Positions 8,145-16,325 of a DNA stretch of 32,407 nt are shown here, piece after piece; position 1 is the stretch's first letter, and each line of letters begins with the position of its first letter. Source of the stretch: an uncultured Porphyromonadaceae bacterium (GTDB lineage Bacteria; Bacteroidota; Bacteroidia; Bacteroidales; Muribaculaceae); NCBI GenBank assembly GCA_947177615.1, contig CAMWUY010000007.1, positions 1-32,407 of the forward strand. Direction: 5' to 3'. A program made the position numbers and the translations under genes. The notes beneath the pieces are model-generated. The model saw nothing but the letters and a program-made list of their open reading frames with translations. It did no database searches and had not been told where the DNA came from.

Positions 8145-9356
8145 ATGATTGAGAAAAAAAAGATATTGATGTTGGGTGGTTCGGCTCAACAGGTTCCGGC
8201 CATAGAGAAAGCGAAGGAGATGGGCTATTATACAGTATTGATAGACTATCTGCCCGACAATCCCGGTCAATATGTGGCCGATAAATGGTATCAAGCCAGC
8301 ACTACTGATGTAGAGGCCGTAGCCGATATAGCAGTAAAAGAGGGTGTAAGCGGTATATTGCCGTATGCCTCGGATCCGGCGGCTTTGCCCGCAGCGATTG
8401 TCTGTGAGCGATTAGGATTGCCTGCCAATCCTGCTAAATCCGTTGAGGTGCTGGGAATAAAACATAAATTCAGGGAATATCTTCGTAATAATGGCTTTCC
8501 AAGTCCAAAGGCCGTCACATTCAGTCCGGACACACCGATAGAGGAGGTGATCAATAAGATTGAAACATTACATTTTCCCATTATTGTCAAACCGACAGAT
8601 TCTTCCGGTTCCAAAGGTGTATCATTTCTTACGGACACGGAAGGTATAGAGAATGCCATCGGATTTGCCATACCATATTCACGTAATAAGATACTGATTG
8701 CTGAGGAGTATATAGAGCGTAAGTATCCTTATGTAATAGGTGGAGATATATTTATTGATGACGGTAAGGTAGTGGTCTATGGTGATACCGATACGTTCAG
8801 ACATAATAACGGTCAAGGTCTTATCCCGTTAGGTGAATGTTTCCCCAATCATCTCAACACCGAACAACGTGCCAGATTGCATGCAGAGATACAACGTCTT
8901 GTGACGGCATTGGATCTTAAGGCAGGTCAGATGAATATTGAATTACTGATGGACAAGGATGACAATCCACATTTCCTGGAGCTTGGTCCTCGTGCAGGGG
9001 GTAATATGATACCATTTCAGATTTCAGATGCCTTTGGTGTTGATCTCATTGCAGCAAATGTTAATGCAGCCATGGGATTGCCAACCAATCTTGACCCCGT
9101 CACACCCGAAGAATGTTTCGCCACTTACGTACTCCATAGCCATCAGGACGGTACATTCAGGGAGGTAAAATATTCCGATGAGATCGAACAATATATCTAT
9201 CGGAAATTTTACTATAAACATCCGGGAGATGTGGTTGAGGAATTTGACGGTGCCGGAAAAGCTATCGGCATAGTCTTTCTTAAATATCCTGACATTGCTA
9301 CCATGGATCGCATGTGTGACGAGATCGATGACCATGTCAAAGTGATACTTGAGTAA
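8145..9356 (+). CDS. ATP-grasp ligase (carbamoyl-phosphate-synthase-like)
   Basis: ATP-dependent carboxylate-amine or carboxylate-thiol ligase of 403 aa. The N-terminal Rossmann-like domain begins ILMLGGSAQQVPAIEKAKEMG. The ATP-grasp domain has the nucleotide-binding loop VKPTDSSGSKGV (about 148-159) and the metal-binding strand MNIELLMDKDDNPHFLELGPRAGGN, which supplies the usual Glu and Asn ligands. It resembles the large-chain fold of carbamoyl phosphate synthase but is far too short to be one. In O-antigen loci such enzymes occur beside VioA-type aminotransferases where the 4-amino sugar carries an amino acid. I therefore infer that it couples an amino acid or other carboxylate to the sugar amine. 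It starts 59 bp after the aminotransferase and ends 17 bp before the next gene. Confidence 0.85.
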   Translation: MIEKKKILMLGGSAQQVPAIEKAKEMGYYTVLIDYLPDNPGQYVADKWYQASTTDVEAVADIAVKEGVSGILPYASDPAALPAAIVCERLGLPANPAKSVEVLGIKHKFREYLRNNGFPSPKAVTFSPDTPIEEVINKIETLHFPIIVKPTDSSGSKGVSFLTDTEGIENAIGFAIPYSRNKILIAEEYIERKYPYVIGGDIFIDDGKVVVYGDTDTFRHNNGQGLIPLGECFPNHLNTEQRARLHAEIQRLVTALDLKAGQMNIELLMDKDDNPHFLELGPRAGGNMIPFQISDAFGVDLIAANVNAAMGLPTNLDPVTPEECFATYVLHSHQDGTFREVKYSDEIEQYIYRKFYYKHPGDVVEEFDGAGKAIGIVFLKYPDIATMDRMCDEIDDHVKVILE

Positions 9357-9373
9357 AATCCGGTAGGTGACTT

Positions 9374-10345
9374 ATGAAAGAGATAGGAGCATATTTCGAA
9401 CTTGAATTGCCTCTTGATCCATCAGTGAAATCGCTTCACGATGACGGTGTGAGACTCAATTCGGCTCGTCATGCTCTGGAATATATACTCTCTCTCCAGT
9501 CAGATATCGACTCTGTCTGGCTCCCGACGTATACATGCGAAGTCGTCTATGAACCACTTAAACGCCGGGGAGTCAAGGTTCTGCGATATAATATAGATAG
9601 AAATCTTAAAATACCGCAGCTGCCACAGATTGGCCCTGAAGATATCATAATCCTAAATAATTATTATGGGATCCTGGATGCCTATATAAATAAGATAGCC
9701 CGGTTATACGGACAAAATGTAATCATAGATAATGCGCAGGCATGGTATGCAGATTCTGATAATGGTTTCAGAGCCTTTTATAGTCCGCGAAAATTCTTCG
9801 GTCTGCCCGATGGAGGGATAGCAGTCAACGTTCCGGAAGAGACAGGGATAATAGATAGAGATAAGTCGTACGACAGATGCTCTCATTTGTTAAAACGCAT
9901 AGATGTGTCAGCCTCGGCAGGTTATCATGACTTCACGGAAAATTCCGCAAAGTTGTCTGATATCGGGATGATGCGTATGTCTAATCTTACCGGGCGATTG
10001 CTCAATGTTATTGACTGTGAAAAGGCAAAGAATATTAGATTGAAAAATTTTGCATATCTCTCAGGAAACCTTGATTCTATAAATGAATTGGAGCTGCCCG
10101 GTGCTCAAACTTATGAATGTCCGATGGTATATCCGTTACTTGTTGAGAATGGTGCCCGTATCCGCAGACATTTGATCGAGAATAACATTTTTGTCGCGAC
10201 ATATTGGCCTAACGTGCTTGAGGAGTGCCCTAAACACTCAGATGAGTATTATCTGGCCGACAATCTTTTGGCTCTGCCGATTGATCAAAGATATGGTGAG
10301 GAGGATATGAAACGCATCGTTTCAGTAATTAAAGCAAAGTTATGA
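9374..10345 (+). CDS. small PLP-dependent aminotransferase-fold protein, function unknown
   Basis: A 323-aa protein with the outline of a DegT-like fold, but short and divergent. Visible landmarks are RLNSARHALEYIL (cofactor phosphate region), LPTYTCEVVYEPL, ILNNYYG, the Asp that would hold the pyridine nitrogen in IIDNAQAW (D119), and a lysine in the expected Schiff-base position in FYSPRKFFGLPDGG (K140). It therefore probably binds PLP. Similar proteins are common in Bacteroidales capsule loci, usually annotated as hypothetical. Position between an ATP-grasp ligase and a GNAT points to the same decoration step, for example making the amino acid or acting on a second amino sugar, but no substrate can be named. 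Its last codons overlap the start of the GNAT gene by 4 bp, indicating translational coupling. Confidence 0.7.
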   Translation: MKEIGAYFELELPLDPSVKSLHDDGVRLNSARHALEYILSLQSDIDSVWLPTYTCEVVYEPLKRRGVKVLRYNIDRNLKIPQLPQIGPEDIIILNNYYGILDAYINKIARLYGQNVIIDNAQAWYADSDNGFRAFYSPRKFFGLPDGGIAVNVPEETGIIDRDKSYDRCSHLLKRIDVSASAGYHDFTENSAKLSDIGMMRMSNLTGRLLNVIDCEKAKNIRLKNFAYLSGNLDSINELELPGAQTYECPMVYPLLVENGARIRRHLIENNIFVATYWPNVLEECPKHSDEYYLADNLLALPIDQRYGEEDMKRIVSVIKAKL

Positions 10346-10950
10346 GCGAATATTCATATAGTATATACTTACGAGGATTTAAGGAGTCGGATGTTGAGCA
10401 GATCAATCGCTGGCGCAATGACCCTGAGATACAGTCTCTGGTAAGTGCTCCTTTTAAATACGTGCCTGAAGCAATAGAACGCGAATGGGTACGCAGTAAA
10501 ATGCTCAGCAATCACCGTGACATATATCTCGCTATCTGTCTGAAGGAAAATGACAGGATGGTAGGCTATATATCCATCAATGATATAGACCATATCTCAC
10601 GCAAGGCCAATGTCGGTGGAATAGTGCTGGATAGGGAGGTGCATGACGGTATCGTGCGTCATGAGGCCGGCTTGTTGATACGCAAGCTTGCGTTTGACGA
10701 GCTAAATTTAAATCGTCTTGAAGGGAGTTGCCTCGCTGAACATATAGCCTCCAGGGTAGTGATGGAGGCGACAGGATATACTTTGGAAGGAATTTTAAGA
10801 GATAACGTATATAAAAATGGTAGTTATCACGATTCCTGTATATATTCTTTACTACGCAAGGAATATTATGAATGGATGGAGCGAGGTGACTATTCTTTAG
10901 CTTCTTTTGCACGCAAGGCCAAGGCCGTCCGTAAAAAATACAGAGGATGA
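10342..10950 (+). CDS. GNAT-family N-acetyltransferase (RimJ/RimL or PseH-like)
   Basis: Acetyl-CoA-dependent N-acyltransferase of 202 aa. The opening YLRGFKESDVEQINRWRNDPEI is the standard start of the Acetyltransf_3 group. The central MVGYISINDIDH...ANVGGIVLDREVHDGIVRHEAGLLIRKLAFDELNLNRLEGSCLAEHIASRVVMEATGYTLEGILRD layout matches the GNAT core, with the CoA loop replaced by the weaker GIVRHEA form common in sugar-related members. In context it may acetylate a 4-amino sugar or the amino acid joined to it by the ATP-grasp enzyme; 4-(N-acetyl-aminoacyl)amino sugars are known from several O-antigens. It overlaps the upstream gene (ATGA type) and overlaps the start of the serine hydrolase gene by 4 bp, so all are one transcript. 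Confidence 0.85.
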   Translation: MSEYSYSIYLRGFKESDVEQINRWRNDPEIQSLVSAPFKYVPEAIEREWVRSKMLSNHRDIYLAICLKENDRMVGYISINDIDHISRKANVGGIVLDREVHDGIVRHEAGLLIRKLAFDELNLNRLEGSCLAEHIASRVVMEATGYTLEGILRDNVYKNGSYHDSCIYSLLRKEYYEWMERGDYSLASFARKAKAVRKKYRG

Positions 10951-12116
10951 TACAGAAAAAAATCTTATTATCTTTTATAGCATTATTTTGTGCATTAGGT
11001 GTCAGAGGTTATACTGACGCTGATCTCCGGAATGCGAATGAAGAGATACAGAGATTGTTTGATGAGACCGGAATGTCAGCTTTAGGAATAGCTGTGACAA
11101 GGGGTGACTCTATCATATATGCGCAATCATTCGGATATAGAGTGTTGCCCGATGATAATCATCCCGGCGAATTATTGAGTAATGACGATTTATTTGTCAT
11201 CGCTTCTGTCTCCAAAACCTTTATCGCTACAGCTATAATGAAATTACAGGAGGATGGTATGCTTGATATTGATGAAGATGCACAAAAATATCTGCCATTC
11301 CCGTTGCGCAATCCTACTCATCCCGATAAAGTAATCACAATACGCCAGCTGATAAATCATACCTCCGGCATCAATGACAATCGTAGCTGGTGGAACATCG
11401 ACTATATAAATCCTGAGAGAGATAAGGAATATTACAAATGTTTCTCTGATGCAGAGCCCGGTAAGGAGTATGACTATTGTAATATGAACTATACCTTGCT
11501 CGGTGCCATACTGGAGATGGTTGCCGGCAAACGTTTTGATGAGGTCATTGATGAAACGATAATAAGGCCACTCAATATTGGCGGTAGTTTTAATGTAAAC
11601 TATATCAATCGCTCAAGGCTCACTAACCTTTATCATCATGATGATGAGAATGGTGGAGCAATGATAATGAATCCGGAGTATTATAAGCCCTATATCCCTC
11701 AGATAATGCGCAATTATGAACTCGGACGCTCACTCGGATTGGAATACCCTGCCAGTGGTATGAAGATCACTCCCTCCGATCTGACTGTTTTTATGCGTAT
11801 GCATAGCAATGATGGTGAGTATCGAGGTGTGAGGATAATCTCCAAAGAGAGTGAAGATGAGATGCGCCGCAACTATGTGGGATCACATAACTACGGACTT
11901 TCATTCAGACACTATCAGGACTTTATACCCGGTAAGTCAATGTATGGACAGACCGGAGGCAGTCAGGGAACCAAGACTGCGATGATATTTGATCCGGAGG
12001 AGCAAATCGGATTTGTAATATTCGAGAGTGGTGCGCGCACCAAGGATCGTGACGCGTATTCCGAAGTTCACAAGCCGATAGGCCAGATATTATATAAATA
12101 TCTGTTTAGTGAGTGA
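10947..12116 (+). CDS. secreted serine hydrolase, class C beta-lactamase fold
   Basis: Exported enzyme of the beta-lactamase/DD-peptidase/esterase superfamily (389 aa). A Sec signal peptide is visible (MIQKKILLSFIALFCALGVRG). The catalytic motifs are intact: SVSK (nucleophile S87, K90), the tyrosine motif YCN (177-179), and GQTGGSQG replacing the KTG motif near the C-terminus. The HTSGIND stretch is typical of the non-lactamase members. It would work in the periplasm or at the cell surface. A serine hydrolase between the GNAT and the polymerase suggests an esterase or amidase that edits acyl groups on the polysaccharide rather than antibiotic resistance, but this is inference. The start overlaps the GNAT stop by 4 bp. 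Confidence 0.88.
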   Translation: MIQKKILLSFIALFCALGVRGYTDADLRNANEEIQRLFDETGMSALGIAVTRGDSIIYAQSFGYRVLPDDNHPGELLSNDDLFVIASVSKTFIATAIMKLQEDGMLDIDEDAQKYLPFPLRNPTHPDKVITIRQLINHTSGINDNRSWWNIDYINPERDKEYYKCFSDAEPGKEYDYCNMNYTLLGAILEMVAGKRFDEVIDETIIRPLNIGGSFNVNYINRSRLTNLYHHDDENGGAMIMNPEYYKPYIPQIMRNYELGRSLGLEYPASGMKITPSDLTVFMRMHSNDGEYRGVRIISKESEDEMRRNYVGSHNYGLSFRHYQDFIPGKSMYGQTGGSQGTKTAMIFDPEEQIGFVIFESGARTKDRDAYSEVHKPIGQILYKYLFSE

Positions 12117-12156
12117 TCTTTCCGGTAATTGATGAGAGAATTAGATAAGCGCTGCG

Positions 12157-13464
12157 ATGTCGTCGTCCTCAATCAGAGATTTGTTCAAGGGTCAGAAGTA
12201 TGATGTCATTCTACTGGCATTCGGGGTCATACTTATGATGTTACGTTCCATGCGTATACTGTATGTACGACCCTTTCCGGAAATATTCACTCATAGTATT
12301 GGAATATGCTGTGTCACAGTGTATATTATAACCAATTATCGCAAACTTGAGAAGTTTACCTTATTCAGTCTCACTGTGACTTTCCTGTTGATTGTCATAT
12401 ATATATATGATATTCTGCGGGTTAATGCCTTCAATATTAAGAGTGTAATAGGATTGGCAGGAGTCCTCATGGGCGCAATTGTAATTGTGCAGGCACCTTT
12501 GGAAGACAAACGATTTATCTATCGCACATACAATCTCCTGATACAGTTGCTCGTTGGGATAGGTGTGATATGGTGGATACTCTATTTGTGCAATTTTCCT
12601 CTCACTTATATTGTTGATAATTCTGACAATTTTTATCAGTATCATGTATATACGTTCTTTAATATTGTTATCAATCCCAATTCGATAGAAATATTGCCTC
12701 GATTTGCGGGACCTTTCCTTGAGCCCGGCCATTTAGGTACGATGTGTATCTATTTATTGTATATCAATTCATTTAATCTCAAGAATATCGGTAATATCGC
12801 CTTATTGCTCGGTATTATTTTCTCTCTCTCATTAGCTGCCTACGGACTGTTGATTGGTGCGGTGTTGATATATCTGTTTAATAGACGCAAGTATTTCAGC
12901 ATAGGCATAATGGCCGCGATATTTGTAATTATAGGTATAGGATCACAATATTTTAACAATGGTGATAATCCGTTGTACCAGATAGTGTTTTCAAGATTGG
13001 AATTGACTGAGAATGGAGATGATATAGTGGGTAATAACCGAACCTCAGTGTTCTTTGACCTTGCGTATGCAAAGTATTTGAATTCTGACAAGACAATGTT
13101 CGGTGTCGGCACAAAGGCATTCGGCAAACAATCTGACGGATCAGACAATGTCACGATGGGTACGGCCGGATATAAACGATATTTTTATCTCAGAGGATAT
13201 TTCGGAATGATAATTATCTGTGCGTTTCTGTTGATATACACGTTGCGTTATAAGTCGAGGATGAGTATAGGATATTTGATAATATACATAATTGCCAATA
13301 TAATACGGGACTATCCTACTAAAGAGATATGGATGTATCTGTTCTTATTGTGTATTCCGTTATTATACTATTACGGGACACGCATCAATTACCCTGATGA
13401 AGAAGACGATATGGATGGTGACAGGAGTTTAGACTATAATCAGGGGAACGTGACAGAACAGTAG
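12157..13464 (+). CDS. Wzy-type O-antigen/capsule polymerase candidate
   Basis: A 435-aa polytopic membrane protein with about 10-11 hydrophobic segments and no enzyme domain other than a long extracytoplasmic loop. In Wzy-dependent loci this is the normal form of the polymerase, which joins repeat units on the periplasmic side. The loop before residue 200 carries RFAGPFLEPGHLG (182-194), a pattern I associate with Wzy/O-antigen ligase-type proteins of Bacteroidales. A second loop (SRLELTENGDDIVGNNRTSVF) is rich in polar residues and includes an Arg that could contact the polymer. The C-terminal tail is acidic (DEEDDMDGD). The gene is noticeably AT-rich and isoleucine-rich, as usual for wzy. 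No other Wzy candidate exists in the locus. WaaL-like ligase activity is a less likely alternative. Confidence 0.78.
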   Translation: MSSSSIRDLFKGQKYDVILLAFGVILMMLRSMRILYVRPFPEIFTHSIGICCVTVYIITNYRKLEKFTLFSLTVTFLLIVIYIYDILRVNAFNIKSVIGLAGVLMGAIVIVQAPLEDKRFIYRTYNLLIQLLVGIGVIWWILYLCNFPLTYIVDNSDNFYQYHVYTFFNIVINPNSIEILPRFAGPFLEPGHLGTMCIYLLYINSFNLKNIGNIALLLGIIFSLSLAAYGLLIGAVLIYLFNRRKYFSIGIMAAIFVIIGIGSQYFNNGDNPLYQIVFSRLELTENGDDIVGNNRTSVFFDLAYAKYLNSDKTMFGVGTKAFGKQSDGSDNVTMGTAGYKRYFYLRGYFGMIIICAFLLIYTLRYKSRMSIGYLIIYIIANIIRDYPTKEIWMYLFLLCIPLLYYYGTRINYPDEEDDMDGDRSLDYNQGNVTEQ

Positions 13465-13484
13465 GGTTGTAAGGTTAATATATA

Positions 13485-14627
13485 ATGGCTATGAAGGTAT
13501 TACATTTATGTATGGACCACAATTTTGTTGTGGATTCTCGCAAGAAATTTGAAGAATATTATCCGGGACAAAATATATTCATCCTTCACAAAGTTATTGA
13601 TCAATTCAGAATTGTAAAGGATACCACCGGATTTAAAATATATAATCTTCAGGATGAGGGGGATCAGGATAAGGTGGCGGAGTTGTGCAGCAGTGAGCAC
13701 GTCGACAAAATAGTGTTGCACGGGATGGTGCCCTATATGGCGAAGTTATTACCTAAAATCAAGGCAGTCAAAGATGTGAAGGTATATTGGCTGTTCTGGG
13801 GATACGAGCTTTATGAAAGCATAGCTTATAATAAGGGATATAAACTGATTGACGGGCATTTTAACCCATTCAATCCAAGTTCGTATTATAAACCTTTTTT
13901 TATTACCAAATGGATCAGAAAGGTGCTCGGCAAGTCAAGAGCTGATGATTATGAGCGGATCATGACTATGGTCGACTATTTCTGTTTCTGGAATTACAAG
14001 GATTTCCAACTTCTGAAGCACTATTATCCGCTTCCAATGGAATTTCGTTTCTTCGCATATAGTGCCACAGGCAAGACGGCACAGCCTCCATTTTTGTTTG
14101 ATCTTGAGAATAGGGCGGCAAAGCGTATCCTGATCAATCATCAGGCCACTGCATTTGGCAATCATATTCCCGTACTTCGCAAACTGGCTGAAATTGATAA
14201 AAATAATTTATTTGAGAAAGTAGTGCCTCTATCATACGGTTTTAATATTATAAGAAACGAAGTATTGCGCAAGGGTAAGAAGTATTTTGGAGAAAAATTT
14301 GTTCCCATTTTGGATTACATGACCCAGAATGAATATTTCGAAATGCTGCAAACCATAGATATTGCTATTTTTGGCCAGCACCGACAGGAGGCCTCAGGTA
14401 ATATAATACAACTGTTACGCAATGGTGTGAAGGTTTTTCTGAGAAATGATAACAATCTGTTATCATATTACAGGGAAAAAGGATATGTCATATTCTCATA
14501 CGAAGATGACTTGAATGATATATCAGCTCTAACATCTCTGACTTTGGAGCAAAAAAACCATAATCGTGATATAGCACTTCGGCATCAGTTACGCTATGAT
14601 GACTTTATGCCCTCTCTGTTAGATTAA
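13485..14627 (+). CDS. glycosyltransferase family 56-like (WecF/RffT-like)
   Basis: Related to WecF, which moves 4-acetamido-4,6-dideoxygalactose from its TDP carrier to undecaprenyl-linked lipid II in enterobacterial common antigen synthesis. Matching landmarks are the start VLHLCMDHNFV, the tryptophan-rich VYWLFWGYELYE, ILINHQATAFGNH, VVPLSYGF, the MTQNEYFEML stretch, and GQHRQEASGN (297-306) followed by LLRNGVKVFLRNDN. Length 380 aa is in the family range. The donor of this family is a dTDP-4-amino-4,6-dideoxyhexose, which fits the VioA-like enzyme of the same operon very well. It is the only glycosyltransferase I see in the locus apart from the phosphoglycosyl transferase at 19949. Start at 13485 or the second ATG two codons later (13491). 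Confidence 0.82.
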   Translation: MAMKVLHLCMDHNFVVDSRKKFEEYYPGQNIFILHKVIDQFRIVKDTTGFKIYNLQDEGDQDKVAELCSSEHVDKIVLHGMVPYMAKLLPKIKAVKDVKVYWLFWGYELYESIAYNKGYKLIDGHFNPFNPSSYYKPFFITKWIRKVLGKSRADDYERIMTMVDYFCFWNYKDFQLLKHYYPLPMEFRFFAYSATGKTAQPPFLFDLENRAAKRILINHQATAFGNHIPVLRKLAEIDKNNLFEKVVPLSYGFNIIRNEVLRKGKKYFGEKFVPILDYMTQNEYFEMLQTIDIAIFGQHRQEASGNIIQLLRNGVKVFLRNDNNLLSYYREKGYVIFSYEDDLNDISALTSLTLEQKNHNRDIALRHQLRYDDFMPSLLD

Positions 14628-14646
14628 TAATCCTTGTTAATACGAA

Positions 14647-15273
14647 ATGAAGCAGCTTGTCATAATCGGAGCCGGAGGTATGGGCCGCACGCTTTTCGAT
14701 ATAGCACGTGAGTCACTGGGTTATGGAACCGAGTTTGTCATAAAGGGATTTATCGATGACAATATCCACGCACTCGACGGATTTGAGAATTATCCTCCGG
14801 TTCTCTCTACCATCGACGGATATATGCCGCAACCCGATGAGGTATTTACATTCTCCATCGGGGGAGAAGCACGTAGAGCATGTATCACCAACCTTGTCGA
14901 AAAGGGAGCTGTATTTATCAATCTAATTCACCGCACAGCGCGTATCGGCACCAATGTACATATAGGTACCGGCAATATCATTGCCGCTTACACCACATTG
15001 GGCGCGGACTGCAGTCTCGGATCTTACAATATGATACAGTCCTATTCCGTTATAGGACATGATGCCACGATCGGAGACTTCAACCGTATCGATACACATG
15101 TCACATGTGTCGGCGGTATCAGGATACTGGATGAGTCCACGATACACACAGGTGCCGTCATCAATCATAATGTTACCGTAGGCTGTCATGCCAAGGTCGG
15201 AGCGCTCAGTTTCGTGATCAGGAATGTCCGTGATGGCGTCACCGTCTTCGGCTCACCGGCCCGCAAGATGTAA
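14647..15273 (+). CDS. PglD/NeuD-like sugar N- or O-acyltransferase
   Basis: Two-domain acyltransferase of 208 aa. The N-terminal Rossmann-like part (LVIIGAGGMGRTLFDIA, then GFIDDN) binds the nucleotide sugar, and the C-terminal left-handed beta-helix binds the acyl donor. The hexapeptide part reads IGTNVHIGTGNIIAAYTTLGADCSLGSYNMIQSYSVIGHDATIGDF; H138 in SVIGHD corresponds to the catalytic His of PglD. The ending GSPARKM is standard. PglD acetylates the 4-amino group of UDP-4-amino-4,6-dideoxy-GlcNAc, and PglE/PglF-like genes are present 6 kb downstream. Here, with an ACP gene 50 bp after it, the enzyme may use an acyl-ACP instead of acetyl-CoA. That donor is an inference from position only. 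Confidence 0.85.
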   Translation: MKQLVIIGAGGMGRTLFDIARESLGYGTEFVIKGFIDDNIHALDGFENYPPVLSTIDGYMPQPDEVFTFSIGGEARRACITNLVEKGAVFINLIHRTARIGTNVHIGTGNIIAAYTTLGADCSLGSYNMIQSYSVIGHDATIGDFNRIDTHVTCVGGIRILDESTIHTGAVINHNVTVGCHAKVGALSFVIRNVRDGVTVFGSPARKM

Positions 15274-15322
15274 TAACAACAGGGATAAGGCTTGGCCTAC
15301 CCTCTTAACGTAGATATAAAAT

Positions 15323-15547
15323 ATGACAGAATTTATCGAAAAGTTTGCAGAGATTTTTGACGATGTGGATCCGTCATCACTGAGTGCCGACACCAAGTTC
15401 AGAGATCTCGATGACTGGGACTCAATAGCAGGACTCTCAGTCATTGCTATGGCTGATGAGGAGTATGGTGTCACACTCAATGCCGATGACATGCGCTCTT
15501 CTCAGACTCTGGGCGATCTGTATGCCAAAATACAGAGCAAGAAATGA
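15323..15547 (+). CDS. acyl carrier protein 1
   Basis: Small acidic protein of 74 aa with the ACP pattern. The phosphopantetheine site is the serine of DDWDSIAGLSVI (S34), preceded by helix I (FIEKFAEIFDDV) and followed by the acidic helix II/III region (MADEEYGVTLNADDM). It would carry the growing or finished acyl chain as a thioester. It differs from a fatty-acid-synthesis AcpP, whose motif is DSLDTVE. It is therefore a dedicated carrier and not the housekeeping one. A 4'-phosphopantetheinyl transferase is needed from elsewhere in the genome. Its stop overlaps the start of the SDR gene (ATGA). Confidence 0.92.
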   Translation: MTEFIEKFAEIFDDVDPSSLSADTKFRDLDDWDSIAGLSVIAMADEEYGVTLNADDMRSSQTLGDLYAKIQSKK

Positions 15548-16293
15548 TGCAATCACCCTTTTCGCTCACTGATAAGACTATACTTGTCACCGGAGCATCG
15601 TCAGGTATCGGGCGTGCCACTGCCATCGAATGCTCACGGCTCGGAGCGCATCTCGTACTTACCGGACGCAATGTCGGACGACTTGAAGAGACTCTATCTA
15701 TGCTCGCCGGGGATGGCCATGTCGTCATCGCTGCCGATTTGACCGTAGAAGAGGATATTGATGCTCTCGTAGAGGCTCTGCAGCCAGTAGACGGACTCGT
15801 ATTATGTTCAGGTATGGGCATGATGACACCGGTACAGTTCTCCACACGTAAGAAACTGATGGAGGTGTTCGATACCAACTTCCTCTATCCTGTCGAATTG
15901 ATGCGTCGTATGCTCAAGAAGAAAAAGGTCGCATCACCGGCATCAATCGTGGCTGTCGCATCTATGGGAGGCACTCACTTCTTCACCGTCGGTAATGGCG
16001 CTTACGGAGCATCCAAGGCCGCTCTCGACTCTTTCATGAAGTTTGCTGCAAGAGAACTGGCATCAAAATCCATAAGGGTCAATACCGTTCTGCCGGCCAT
16101 GATTGACACTCCGCTCATACACCGCGGAGCCGTCTCTGACGAGGATCACGCGGCCGATGCGCTCACCTATCCGCTCAGACGGTACGGACGTCCAGAAGAG
16201 GTTGCATACGCCATCATATATCTACTCTCGGATGCTTCGGCATGGACCACAGGGTCATCTCTGATAATCGACGGAGGCAAAAGCCTTGTCTGA
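15544..16293 (+). CDS. SDR-family oxidoreductase 1 (FabG-like)
   Basis: Short-chain dehydrogenase/reductase of 249 aa with a Rossmann fold. The cofactor loop is TGASSGIG (16-23), and the RN pair in LTGRN suggests NADP(H). The catalytic set is S140, Y154 and K158 (YGASK). The usual NNAG motif is replaced by CSGMG, a mild departure from FabG. The C-terminal end TGSSLIIDGGKS is normal. Translationally coupled to the ACP before it and placed 32 bp before a second SDR, it most likely reduces a 3-oxoacyl-ACP to the 3-hydroxyacyl form. A sugar-nucleotide ketoreductase is the alternative, but the ACP linkage makes that less likely. Confidence 0.88.
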   Translation: MMQSPFSLTDKTILVTGASSGIGRATAIECSRLGAHLVLTGRNVGRLEETLSMLAGDGHVVIAADLTVEEDIDALVEALQPVDGLVLCSGMGMMTPVQFSTRKKLMEVFDTNFLYPVELMRRMLKKKKVASPASIVAVASMGGTHFFTVGNGAYGASKAALDSFMKFAARELASKSIRVNTVLPAMIDTPLIHRGAVSDEDHAADALTYPLRRYGRPEEVAYAIIYLLSDASAWTTGSSLIIDGGKSLV

Positions 16294-16325
16294 TATAGCA
16301 GGAATCTCTCTTACAGATTATCTAT

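Noticed and set aside
8145-9356. Carbamoyl phosphate synthase large subunit
   Set aside because: About 400 aa against about 1070 aa for CarB, only one ATP-grasp unit, and a sugar-modification context.
10947-12116. Antibiotic-resistance beta-lactamase
   Set aside because: The fold is shared by many esterases and peptidases; the KTG motif is replaced and the gene is embedded in a polysaccharide operon.
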